Program-made: the position numbers and the translations under genes
Source: Methanosarcinales archaeon
GTDB lineage: Archaea; Halobacteriota; Methanosarcinia; Methanosarcinales; Methanogasteraceae
Direction of reading: 5' to 3'
Assembly (NCBI GenBank): GCA_030640725.1
Contig: DAOWIV010000186.1
Coordinates: 1-9,651, forward strand
DNA length: 9,651 nt
Shown here: piece after piece, positions 1 to 6,130 of the stretch
How the letters are laid out: every line of letters starts with the position of its first letter
Position numbering within the stretch: the stretch's first letter is position 1
The notes under the pieces: model-generated
What the model saw: the letters and a program-made list of their open reading frames with translations, nothing else
The model's database searches: none
What the model was told of the DNA's origin: nothing

Positions 1-52
1 ATAATATAAAATGTTGGTCGTAAAAATGAAGAGATATATCTAACGATAGGGG

Positions 53-145
53 GTGGAAGTGGGCAAGAAGCAGTCTGCTGCAACTGATTTTCTACTACAG
101 TGCCATCAAAAATTAGCGATCAGCCGTGGGAAAGGCGGGATGTAA
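53..145 (+). other. Possible tail of a gene or tiny ORF at window edge
   Basis: A short open frame runs from GTG 53 (or GTG 59) to TAA 143-145, coding about 28-30 residues that end KLAISRGKGGM. An AGGGGGTGG stretch just before could act as a ribosome site, but an in-frame TAG at 47-49 prevents extension to the left. I do not recognise the peptide. It overlaps the 3' end of the minus-strand gene at 120-353, so only one of the two is likely real here. It could be a fragment of an inserted element that cut that gene. Weakly supported. Confidence 0.15.
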
Positions 146-353
146 CACGAACTAAATGATCGTATGCCTTCTCAAGATTCTTATCTTTATCTTGAATATT
201 TAACTCAGGATTAAAATATTGAGATATGTGTGCAAACGCATTTTCAAGTTCAATCACCATCTGGAGAGGTTTGTCGCCGATGTATCCAACCAAATCGGAA
301 TATGCCGGCACAAATTCGGTTCTATAGAACTTAAAAATTTCCTCTATATCCAT
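120..353 (-). CDS. Small hypothetical protein, second gene of a two-gene operon, possibly C-terminally truncated
   Basis: A 77-residue acidic soluble protein beginning MDIEEIFKFYRTEF. It has no signal peptide or membrane segment, and the sequence suggests mostly helix. The ATG at 353-351 is supported by an AAGGTAA SD at 362-368, 8 nt away. It lies 17 nt after the stop of the upstream gene, so the two should be co-transcribed. Through KAYDHLVRVT (residues about 63-72) it reads like a well-ordered helical domain. The last residues, SRLSHG, look out of character and are followed at once by TGA, which suggests the 3' part was lost or replaced near position 140. That truncation is inference. Function is not recognised. 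Confidence 0.6.
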   Translation of the reverse strand: MDIEEIFKFYRTEFVPAYSDLVGYIGDKPLQMVIELENAFAHISQYFNPELNIQDKDKNLEKAYDHLVRVTSRLSHG

Positions 354-370
354 GGAATTTGTTACCTTGT

Positions 371-613
371 CTATGTGTTTATTGTCTCGTCAAACATGCG
401 ATCTATATCGTAATCTCTTAGCTTAAAGATATTACCCCTATTAGATACAATACCATGACCACAAGGTTCGATGACTCGTAGTTCTCTACCGATTTGATCT
501 TCTATAAATTTCTCAACATCTGATGTCGTAGAGAACTTTTCTATATCTACACCATATTTTTCTTCGAATATCACAGTTTTCCTCATTGCTTTGGAGTGTC
601 TGTCAGCCCGCAT
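371..613 (-). CDS. Small hypothetical protein, first gene of a two-gene operon
   Basis: An 80-residue charged soluble protein. A basic N-terminus (RADRHSKAMRK) is followed by an acidic helical middle (DVEKFIEDQIGRE) and a C-terminal part with CGHGIVSNRGN. It has no membrane segment and no helix-turn-helix I can recognise. The ATG at 613-611 is backed by a strong AGGAGG SD at 623-628 with a 9-nt spacer. It heads an operon with the 120-353 gene, and a TATA box, a palindrome and tandem repeats stand upstream. Two small genes behind a heavily marked promoter recall toxin-antitoxin or other self-regulated pairs, but nothing in the protein itself identifies it. Confidence 0.65.
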   Translation of the reverse strand: MRADRHSKAMRKTVIFEEKYGVDIEKFSTTSDVEKFIEDQIGRELRVIEPCGHGIVSNRGNIFKLRDYDIDRMFDETINT

Positions 614-651
614 TTCGAGTAGCCTCCTATATTCACATCATGCATTCATAT

Positions 652-709
652 CACTTTCGATAGAATACTAAACACTTTCGATAGAATACTAAACACTTTC
701 GATAGAATA
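652..709. repeat. 21-bp tandem direct repeat, about 2.7 copies
   Basis: The unit starting ACTTTCGATAGAATA begins at 653, 674 and 695, a period of exactly 21 bp. The first two copies are identical over 21 bp and the third matches for 15 bp. The copies lie between the predicted transcription start and the SD of the minus-strand gene at 371-613. Two helical turns per repeat would put bound protein on the same DNA face, which suits an operator. A related CTTTCGATCATC occurs near 827. There is no spacer variation, so this is not a CRISPR array. Confidence 0.85.
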
Positions 710-728
710 TGATTAGAACTAATCATAT
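707..728. promoter_or_regulatory. 22-bp perfect inverted repeat overlapping the promoter (probable operator)
   Basis: Ten-base arms ATATGATTAG (707-716) and CTAATCATAT (719-728) are perfectly complementary around a 2-nt AA centre. The site overlaps the TATA box at 724-734 and extends toward the expected start of transcription of the minus-strand pair. That is the usual place for an archaeal repressor to block TBP or polymerase. The regulator is not identified; one of the two downstream products is a candidate by analogy with autoregulated pairs (inference). Confidence 0.65.
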
Positions 729-734
729 ATAAAG
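724..734 (-). promoter_or_regulatory. TATA box of the two-gene operon at 120-613
   Basis: On the minus strand this reads CTTTATATATG, a good archaeal TATA element. Transcription would start about 25 nt downstream, near position 703, giving a leader of about 90 nt that contains the 21-bp repeats and the AGGAGG ribosome site. No experimental start is known. The remaining AT-rich stretch to 862 shows no gene. Confidence 0.5.
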
Positions 735-862
735 TTTATTCACGCAATTGCAAGCACCACATGATTCCTTTTTAAAAACACATTCATTTATAATTCATAT
801 CCTCTATTTATTCCACCCCACAAAACCCTTTCGATCATCCGATTCACATCCGACCCCCAACA

Positions 863-879
863 CACGAGGAAGCATCGTG
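863..879 (-). other. Hairpin downstream of tnpA (candidate element end or terminator)
   Basis: CACGA and TCGTG arms enclose a 7-nt loop, 16 nt past the tnpA stop. A second, larger fold (CTCCG 885-889 with CGGAG 916-920, and AAGTC 890-894 with GACTT 906-910) spans the stop codon itself. IS200/IS605 elements carry imperfect subterminal hairpins at their ends, so one of these may be the right end in tnpA orientation. A terminator role is equally possible. Confidence 0.3.
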
Positions 880-895
880 CCTGTCTCCGAAGTCA

Positions 896-1423
896 CTAAA
901 CCCCGGACTTAAGTACGGAGCCTGTACATAGCGTTTTCGCATTCGGCTTCTCCTGATTTTGTATGTATCTCTCCACAACCTCCCACCCATGACCAACCGA
1001 ACCATGGAAGCAAGATGGTGCCCAGAGACTTTTACTGCACCATTCCTTGAGGTGTGGAAATGCTTTGCGCAGTTCTCTACTACTCCTTCCTTTTATTCTC
1101 TTGGCTATATAGCTCACAGAGTACTTTGGAGGGTATTTCACAAAAAGGTGAACATGATCAACATTCACTGCCATGTCAATGATCTCGATGTTGAGATCCT
1201 TGCAGGTTTTCCGGATAATACCATCCAGCGCAAGCGCGACATCGCCAACCAAGATCTTCCCGCGATATTTAGGTGAGAAGACCATGTGGTCAGTCAATAA
1301 TGAAACAGTGTGCCGATCATGGCGGAGTTCTCTACGCTCCATACAGCGAATGTGAGAACCCATCTTATATGAATCTTCTGAAAAAGTATTTTTGAGAAGT
1401 CGAAGAATTATGATCCGCATCAC
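896..1423 (-). CDS. tnpA: IS200/IS605-family HUH transposase TnpA
   Basis: A 175-residue single-strand transposase of the Y1 (REP/IS200) type. Numbered from the GTG at 1423, the HUH metal-binding motif is H90-V91-H92 inside NVDHVHLFVKYPP, and the catalytic tyrosine is Y153 in VVERYIQNQ. Family features KGRSSRELRK (111-120), LWAPSCF and GSVGHG are present. It is thus apparently complete and could be active. The family is usually about 130-155 residues, and the conserved part begins at ELRHDRH (residue 32), so ATG 1363 (155 residues) or ATG 1342 (148 residues) may be the true start; no SD decides it. No tnpB is adjacent, so this is an IS200-like solo element. It sits just downstream of arlI, where arlJ would be expected. 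Confidence 0.88.
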   Translation of the reverse strand: MMRIIILRLLKNTFSEDSYKMGSHIRCMERRELRHDRHTVSLLTDHMVFSPKYRGKILVGDVALALDGIIRKTCKDLNIEIIDMAVNVDHVHLFVKYPPKYSVSYIAKRIKGRSSRELRKAFPHLKEWCSKSLWAPSCFHGSVGHGWEVVERYIQNQEKPNAKTLCTGSVLKSGV

Positions 1424-1576
1424 CCCTACTTTAGGTTGTACTACCTCTTGTCAGGTCCACAAATTAAATTGTCATGACAATAGTGATATACTTTTTCGTA
1501 AATGAAAACTACAATAAACCATTGATAAATGCTGACTGCACCCCAACCATGCATTCCACCGTATAGCTGCCGGCAC

Positions 1577-3220
1577 TCACACCGGAAACGGCAGCCCGTC
1601 CACCCCATGCTTGGTAAAGTTCTTGATGATCTCATAGACATCGTCATACTGGTCGATGCCGCGGTTGCGCATCTCATCGAGTATCCGCGCCCGCTGGAAG
1701 AGGTCGTCATAGATCTTTCGCGTGTCCTCGTACCCCTGGATCTTCGCAATCTTATCCTCGAGGATGAAACTGTTGTTAAGCCCTCTAAACGAGTGGAGAT
1801 CAGTTTCAGGGTCCCACATGAAGACCGCTCTCGTGACGACGCCGCCCACATCCTCGTAGTACCCCTCGATCTCCTCAATCGAGAGACAACGTCGCAGGAA
1901 CTTTCCTTTCACGTAAACAGCCTGCAGGATCATTGCGACGTTCAGGTTATCGATAAACGTGACCGGAATGTTGATCGGGTCACCGGTAAGCCTCTGGATC
2001 ATCTTTTTGACCGCTGACGCGTGGAACGTGGCGATTACCGGGTGACCGGTCTGCATCGCCTGAAACGCGGTCGCGCCCTCTGCACCACGGATCTCGCCGA
2101 CGATGATGTAATTTGGTCTCGATCTGAGCGCGGCTTTCAGCAGCAGGAACGTATCGACCCTCGAATCCTCAGGTCCCGATTCCCGTGTTATCAGCCGCTG
2201 CCAGACGTCATGTGGCGGTAGAACCTCTGGCGTGTCCTCGATGCTGTATATCTTGGATTTCTCTTGGATGAAGCAGAGACACGCATTCAGCATCGTTGTT
2301 TTTCCTGATGCGGTCTCGCCTGAGAAGAATACGCTCATTCCGTTCTCAAGACAGAGCCACAGATACGCAGCCATCTCGCTGTTGATGGCGCCCCAGTTGA
2401 TCAACTGGATGATGCTTACTGACTCCTCACTGAACTTCCGCATCGTGAAACTGCTGCCCGCGATGCTGATGTCCTCGCTGTAGATGATGTTGATCCTTGA
2501 GCCGTCAGGCAGCGCGCCGTCGGCGATCGGCGTGGACTCGCTCACAGGTCGTCCGATGCGCTCGCTCATGCTCCGCATCCAGTCGTCAAGATGCTTCTGG
2601 TCACCGAAACCGAGGTTGGTCTTGATCATATCGAATTTTTTGTGGATGATATATATATTATGTACACCGATGCTGTGGATATCCTCAAGATACGGATCCC
2701 TGATGACCGGTTCGATTGGACCTGAACCAACGATGTCCCGTTCAAGATAATATGCCAGCTTGTTGTATTCCAGCTGGGTCAGCGAAACCTTATGATCAAC
2801 CATCCCGAATCCGAGCTTTTTAGGGATGCTTTTTTTGGCGGTATCCGACCCGCCCGAACCGATCACCACCGATTCGCCGAAGAGCTTTGAGATCTGCTCC
2901 CGAAGTTCAGTCTCTGATGCCGGAACAGGTTCATTCGGTGCTTTCTCAAGGATCAGGTTCTTCACCTCATCAAGCTTCTCCCGCTCCTCCGGCAACAGCA
3001 CCGGCTCGATTGCGATGTAATCGACCTTAGCCGCCTTTTCAGTGCCATATAAGTGAATGAAAACCGGATCTCCAACCGGAAGGAGAATATTTGGAAATGT
3101 GGGAAGGTCTCCTGAAAGTTTTGTCATAAATTCAGGAATTGTGTTGGTCTCTTTGTGAAATTTATCGATATATTCTTTCAAATGCGGATTTCGCTGCATT
3201 GCCATCTCAAATTCATTCAT
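1577..3220 (-). CDS. arlI: Archaellum/type IV pilus-like motor ATPase ArlI (FlaI)
   Basis: A 547-residue secretion-superfamily ATPase of the PilT/VirB11/GspE class; about 550 residues is normal for ArlI. ArlI powers assembly and rotation of the archaellum as a cytoplasmic hexamer below the membrane protein ArlJ. Visible motifs: an N-terminal domain to about 260; Walker A GETASGKT (301-308); Asp box SIEDTPE (326-332); Walker B YIIVGEIRG (371-379); His box TGHPVIATFH (391-400); then a C-terminal domain with LSIEEIEGYYEDVGGV. All catalytic elements are intact. The ATG at 3220-3218 has a GGGGGTG SD and lies 13 nt after the arlH stop, forming one operon with the two arlH-like genes. No arlJ follows: 153 bp of non-coding DNA and then tnpA. 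An ATPase for another archaeal pilus or secretion system is possible. Confidence 0.9.
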   Translation of the reverse strand: MNEFEMAMQRNPHLKEYIDKFHKETNTIPEFMTKLSGDLPTFPNILLPVGDPVFIHLYGTEKAAKVDYIAIEPVLLPEEREKLDEVKNLILEKAPNEPVPASETELREQISKLFGESVVIGSGGSDTAKKSIPKKLGFGMVDHKVSLTQLEYNKLAYYLERDIVGSGPIEPVIRDPYLEDIHSIGVHNIYIIHKKFDMIKTNLGFGDQKHLDDWMRSMSERIGRPVSESTPIADGALPDGSRINIIYSEDISIAGSSFTMRKFSEESVSIIQLINWGAINSEMAAYLWLCLENGMSVFFSGETASGKTTMLNACLCFIQEKSKIYSIEDTPEVLPPHDVWQRLITRESGPEDSRVDTFLLLKAALRSRPNYIIVGEIRGAEGATAFQAMQTGHPVIATFHASAVKKMIQRLTGDPINIPVTFIDNLNVAMILQAVYVKGKFLRRCLSIEEIEGYYEDVGGVVTRAVFMWDPETDLHSFRGLNNSFILEDKIAKIQGYEDTRKIYDDLFQRARILDEMRNRGIDQYDDVYEIIKNFTKHGVDGLPFPV

Positions 3221-3233
3221 TTAGCACACCCCC

Positions 3234-3929
3234 TCACGAAACTGCTGATATCTCGATGACCAGTCCGACATTCGGCTCGATCCGAAATCCGACCATCTGG
3301 GTCACCTGTCCTTTCGCTCCGGTGAACTTGTTGACGACTATCGTCCGTTTGATCTCATTTCCGGAGGCTTTGACATTCAACGATATGTAGATATCACTGG
3401 ATGAATGCAATACCGACATGATGTTCTTGTCCAGCTGGTCCGGTTCAAGGGTGATAATAATGATCTTTCCGATTCCGTTTAGTTTCTTGAAGAACGAGAC
3501 GAGATCAAGAGTCTTTTCAGCATCTGCGCTGTACCTGATCAACGCCGAGATCGTGTCGATGATAATCACATCGTTCGCGAATAGCTCCTTTGCACCCATC
3601 AGGCGCTGTAAAAAGTCATTCCTGGTCTTTGCTGCCTGCACGAGTGGTATTACCGGAATAAACAGCAGTTTCCCCTTAAGCAGGTGGTTTGCGATCGGGT
3701 AATCGAGAGAATACATCTGGTTGATGAATCCTTTGGTAGTCTGCTGGGTTGAGACGAGAGTTATTGAGGTTCCGTTGTCCACCATACCGTAACAGATCCG
3801 CTGGCTGATTGTGCTCTTGCCACTACCGTTGCCACCCTCTATCACTACCAGCGATCCGGGCGGGAAGCCGTCTCCGAGCTTACGGTTGAGTTCATCACGT
3901 TCGAGATAGAATGATTTTAATTCTGCCAA
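3234..3929 (-). CDS. arlH: ArlH (FlaH), KaiC-like ATPase of the archaellum motor
   Basis: A 231-residue RecA/KaiC-fold protein of the normal size for ArlH, which forms a ring on ArlI and regulates the motor through nucleotide binding. Walker A is GGNGSGKST (32-40) and Walker B is DVIIIDTIS (120-128). The STQQTTKGFINQM segment (60-72) and the end GFRIEPNVGLVIEI are typical of the family. The start is TTG at 3929-3927: an AGGTGA SD at 3936-3941 overlaps the stop of the upstream paralogue, leaving 6 nt, so translation should be coupled. arlI follows 13 nt downstream. Of the two copies this one keeps the more typical Walker A and C-terminus and is the likelier canonical ArlH. Confidence 0.9.
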   Translation of the reverse strand: MAELKSFYLERDELNRKLGDGFPPGSLVVIEGGNGSGKSTISQRICYGMVDNGTSITLVSTQQTTKGFINQMYSLDYPIANHLLKGKLLFIPVIPLVQAAKTRNDFLQRLMGAKELFANDVIIIDTISALIRYSADAEKTLDLVSFFKKLNGIGKIIIITLEPDQLDKNIMSVLHSSSDIYISLNVKASGNEIKRTIVVNKFTGAKGQVTQMVGFRIEPNVGLVIEISAVS

Positions 3930-3935
3930 ATTGGG

Positions 3936-4697
3936 TCACCTTTTATAATATGATTCGTTCTTCATGTTGTAGTAGAGTATCCGCAGCCGCTGGTCATCGA
4001 GACTGTGGGTAGGGGACCAGTATTCGATCAAAAATCCGATAATCGGGGTAACTTTGGTTTGTGAGCCGGCAAATTTGTTGACAAGGATGGCATACCTGAG
4101 ATCACCCTTCTCCAGCTTTTTCCTGAGTACCAGATATATATCAGAGGCCGATGAGAACATATTCATTACATCAGGATCGAGCACACCCGGGTCTATCGCA
4201 AGGACGATCGTCTTTTCGAAAGAAACTGTCTTCTTGAAGAAATTTACCAGATCGATCGTTTTTTGTGCATCTATGCTGTGCGATATCAACGCCGAGATTG
4301 TATCGATGATAACCACATCATTATTGAACAGTGCTTTTGCCGCCATCAACCGCTGGATAAAGTTGGACCTTGGCTTTGTCTCCTGTGTCAGCGGCAGAAC
4401 CGGAATGAACAGCAGTCTGCCGCCTGCCAGATGCTTTGCAATCGGGTAATCGAGTGCCTGCATCTGGAAGATGAACCCCTTCGTTGTCAGTTGAGTGGAT
4501 ATGTATGTTACTGACACGTCGTTCTCCAGCAGCCCAAAGCAGATCCGCTGGCAGGTGATACTCTTACCGCTACCGCTCGCCCCCTCTACCAGTACCAGTG
4601 ACCTGCGGGGAAATCCGCCCCCGAGTTTCTGGTTCAGCACATCACGCTCGATCCAGAATGAATATACAGCCCCCAATCTCTGCACCTGTATCTTCAA
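3936..4697 (-). CDS. Second ArlH-like ATPase (tandem paralogue)
   Basis: A 253-residue protein closely similar to the neighbouring ArlH along nearly all its length; compare IERDVLNQKLGGGFP, STQLTTKGFIFQMQALDYPIA and DVVIIDTISALI. Walker A is GASGSGKSI (39-47), with Ile where the paralogue has Thr, and Walker B is at 127-135. The C-terminus differs: instead of EPNVGLVIEI it runs EYWSPTHSLDDQRLRILYYN and ends basic. It is the first gene of the arlH-arlH-arlI operon, 6 nt ahead of the next start. The longest frame starts at TTG 4697 without an SD; GTG 4685 or TTG 4679 would match the paralogue's N-terminus better. Tandem duplication followed by divergence is the simplest origin. It might form mixed rings with ArlH or serve as a separate regulator (inference). 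Confidence 0.85.
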   Translation of the reverse strand: MKIQVQRLGAVYSFWIERDVLNQKLGGGFPRRSLVLVEGASGSGKSITCQRICFGLLENDVSVTYISTQLTTKGFIFQMQALDYPIAKHLAGGRLLFIPVLPLTQETKPRSNFIQRLMAAKALFNNDVVIIDTISALISHSIDAQKTIDLVNFFKKTVSFEKTIVLAIDPGVLDPDVMNMFSSASDIYLVLRKKLEKGDLRYAILVNKFAGSQTKVTPIIGFLIEYWSPTHSLDDQRLRILYYNMKNESYYKR

Positions 4698-4710
4698 TTA
4701 TGCGTCTATC

Positions 4711-4771
4711 GTATTAAATCTTCTTGATGTGTAAGCTGGCATACCATTAAATATGTAACGTGCATTGCCAG
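4711..4771 (-). promoter_or_regulatory. Promoter region of the arlH-arlH-arlI operon
   Basis: On the minus strand ATATTTAATG (about 4744-4753) is a TATA candidate that would start transcription near 4723. A second one, GATTTAATAC (4711-4720), would give an almost leaderless start near 4690. Six-base inverted arms CTGGCA (4736-4741) and TGCCAG (4766-4771) flank the first TATA with a 24-nt gap and could bind a regulator. The choice between the two boxes is open. Confidence 0.4.
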
Positions 4772-4806
4772 AATACAGTAACGATCACTGATTACCGGAG
4801 TAAAGA

Positions 4807-4814
4807 TTTATAAA
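4807..4814 (+). promoter_or_regulatory. TATA box for the membrane protein-hisB transcript
   Basis: TTTATAAA, preceded by a purine-rich GTAAAG that could serve as a BRE (TFB site). Transcription would begin about 25 nt downstream, near 4836, leaving a leader of about 20 nt before the ATG at 4859. It is divergent from the arl operon promoter in the same 161-bp gap. Confidence 0.6.
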
Positions 4815-4858
4815 CATACGCATATAATGCCATATCAACCAATCAAGGATGTGCTGGA

Positions 4859-5176
4859 ATGGATACAAAGAATACGATATATTCTGCGATGATGGTCATA
4901 TCTGCGCTTGTGCTGACGGTTGAGTGGCTCAGATGGCTGGAAAACGACAACCCTGTGATCTATGTCTCTGCGATGGTGCTGGTCGGGTCGCTTGCCGCTA
5001 TGATCATAGATATAGCTGCGCGGATCACGGAGATTAATTTCAAGATCGATAGGAAGGAACAATCGTTGCGAATCAACATTCAGGGCGTGGAAGAGAATAT
5101 GGAACGCAAGCTGGATACGATGATTAGCGAGAATAAAGCCAGTATACAAGAGATTACAGGCCGATTATACAGGTAA
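4859..5176 (+). CDS. Small two-helix membrane protein of unknown function
   Basis: A 105-residue protein with two hydrophobic helices at about residues 7-22 and 33-53, joined by a short WLRWLENDNP loop. A charged, coiled-coil-like cytoplasmic tail (about 55-104) rich in E, K, I and N follows. This form suits a membrane-anchored scaffold or oligomerising protein, but no catalytic motif is seen and I do not assign a function. The ATG at 4859 follows a TATA box by about 45 nt; the SD is weak. hisB starts 10 nt after the stop, so the two are probably co-transcribed, but nothing in the sequence ties this protein to histidine synthesis. Confidence 0.75.
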   Translation: MDTKNTIYSAMMVISALVLTVEWLRWLENDNPVIYVSAMVLVGSLAAMIIDIAARITEINFKIDRKEQSLRINIQGVEENMERKLDTMISENKASIQEITGRLYR

Positions 5177-5186
5177 CCCCCTAATC

Positions 5187-5771
5187 ATGCGAAAAGCAAC
5201 CATACACCGAAGTACCAGTGAAACCAGGATCGATATAACGTTTGTTATCGAGGGTACTGGCGCATCAGAGATCGACACAGGAGTTGCGTTCCTTGACCAT
5301 GTGCTAAGTTCGTTTGCAAGGCACGGGTTATTTGACCTGACGATCAGTGCGACAGGCGACCTCGAACTCGGCGACCACCATCTGGTCGAGGATGTCGGCA
5401 TCACGCTCGGTCAGGCAATATCAGAGTCACTCGGCGACCACGCCGGGATTGCACGATTTGCAGACATCCGGGTGCCGATGGACGAAACAGTTGCAAGCGT
5501 GATCCTTGATCTGAGCGGCAGGAGCTATCTGGTGTTTGATGTGGATTTCTCGTCGGATGTGGTAGGTGATCTCACAACGCAGATGGTGCCGCACCTCTTT
5601 CACTCGCTGATCAGCAACGCCGGCATCAATGCACACATCTCGGCACAGGGCAAGAACGATCACCACCTGATCGAGGCGATCTTCAAGGCGTTTGGGATCG
5701 CGCTTGCCAGGGCAGCGACAATCGAGCGATCAGACATCCCGAGTACGAAAGGCGTGCTTACTCAAACCTGA
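5187..5771 (+). CDS. hisB: Imidazoleglycerol-phosphate dehydratase HisB
   Basis: A 194-residue monofunctional dehydratase of the normal archaeal length. It converts imidazole-glycerol phosphate to imidazole-acetol phosphate in histidine synthesis, in the cytoplasm as a Mn-dependent 24-mer. The metal-binding repeats are visible: DHHLVEDVG (63-71) and NDHHLIEAIFKA (157-168). FLDHVL (35-40), MDETVASVILDLSGR (98-112) and the C-terminal IPSTKGVL (184-191) are also present. No phosphatase domain is fused. The ATG at 5187 lies 10 nt after the small membrane gene, with an AGGTAA overlapping that gene's stop as SD. No other his genes are in view, which is usual for scattered archaeal his genes. Confidence 0.96.
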   Translation: MRKATIHRSTSETRIDITFVIEGTGASEIDTGVAFLDHVLSSFARHGLFDLTISATGDLELGDHHLVEDVGITLGQAISESLGDHAGIARFADIRVPMDETVASVILDLSGRSYLVFDVDFSSDVVGDLTTQMVPHLFHSLISNAGINAHISAQGKNDHHLIEAIFKAFGIALARAATIERSDIPSTKGVLTQT

Positions 5772-5776
5772 CGGGC

Positions 5777-6026
5777 ATGATGAGCGGCGTGGAGAAGAAG
5801 GGCGTAAAGACCGCAGGGGCTGCAAAGGTGATAAATGGGTCGAAGGTTCTGATTATGGGTCTGACGTGCAGAGAATGTACCGGATACGAGGGAATCTCCT
5901 GTGAAGGGGATGGTACGGGAGCTTAAGGAGTTTGGTGTGGATGCGAAAGTTGATCGTGACGGTGGCATAATATCTGTAGAGTTGGGTATCTTGAGATTAT
6001 GGGGGCGTGACGCCTCATTGGCATAG
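5777..6026 (+). pseudogene. Small Cys-containing protein gene interrupted by a frameshift
   Basis: From ATG 5777 (or 5780) a frame runs 49 residues to TAA 5924-5926 and includes LIMGLTCRECTGYEGISCEG. The neighbouring frame continues GMVRELKEFGVDAKVDRDGG and on to TAG 6024-6026. Removing one G from the GGGG run at 5906-5909 joins them into a protein of about 82 residues with a CxxC pair plus a third Cys and a beta-alpha-beta-looking tail. Both halves have sensible protein composition, so a single disrupted or misread gene is likelier than two tiny genes. It starts 5 nt after hisB and would be co-transcribed. The family is not recognised; the cysteines could bind a metal (inference). Confidence 0.5.
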
Positions 6027-6130
6027 GTAGGTGCATCGGTGAATTTTGCCCCAAAGCGTGAGTGGTCGAATGTTTATAGAATCAGAAAAGAGAACGGGTA
6101 GCCATTACACCTGCACTCCATAACCTATAC

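Larger units (their letters stand above)
863..1462 (-). mobile_element. IS200-like insertion element, ends tentative
   Basis: The element contains tnpA alone. Candidate left end, in tnpA orientation: an imperfect hairpin at 1436-1462 with arms TTGT/ACAA and ACCT/AGGT. A perfect 14-bp palindrome, ATTGTCATGACAAT, lies close outside it at 1468-1481. Candidate right end: the hairpin at 863-879. Such elements have no terminal inverted repeats or target duplication, so exact borders cannot be read from one copy. Confidence 0.4.

Noticed and set aside
652..709. CRISPR array
   Set aside because: The 21-bp units abut with no variable spacers and number fewer than three; this is a simple tandem repeat.
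896..1423. IS605 with tnpB and a guide RNA next to tnpA
   Set aside because: No RuvC-like TnpB frame exists on either side within the window.
1441..1554. A 37-residue minus-strand frame starting MHGWGAVSIYQW between arlI and tnpA, considered as an arlJ remnant
   Set aside because: Too short, with no resemblance to ArlJ that I can see and no SD; treated as non-coding.
1441..2017. Long open frames overlapping arlI on both strands (minus 1441-1878, plus 1529-2017)
   Set aside because: They lie in other frames of the well-supported arlI gene and have Arg/Ser-rich or otherwise unnatural composition, without SD or motifs.
6001..6018. GGCGT-G-ACGCC inverted repeat as a terminator
   Set aside because: The loop is too short to fold well and no T-run follows.
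5187..6026. A histidine operon
   Set aside because: Only hisB is present; the neighbours show no his-pathway motifs.
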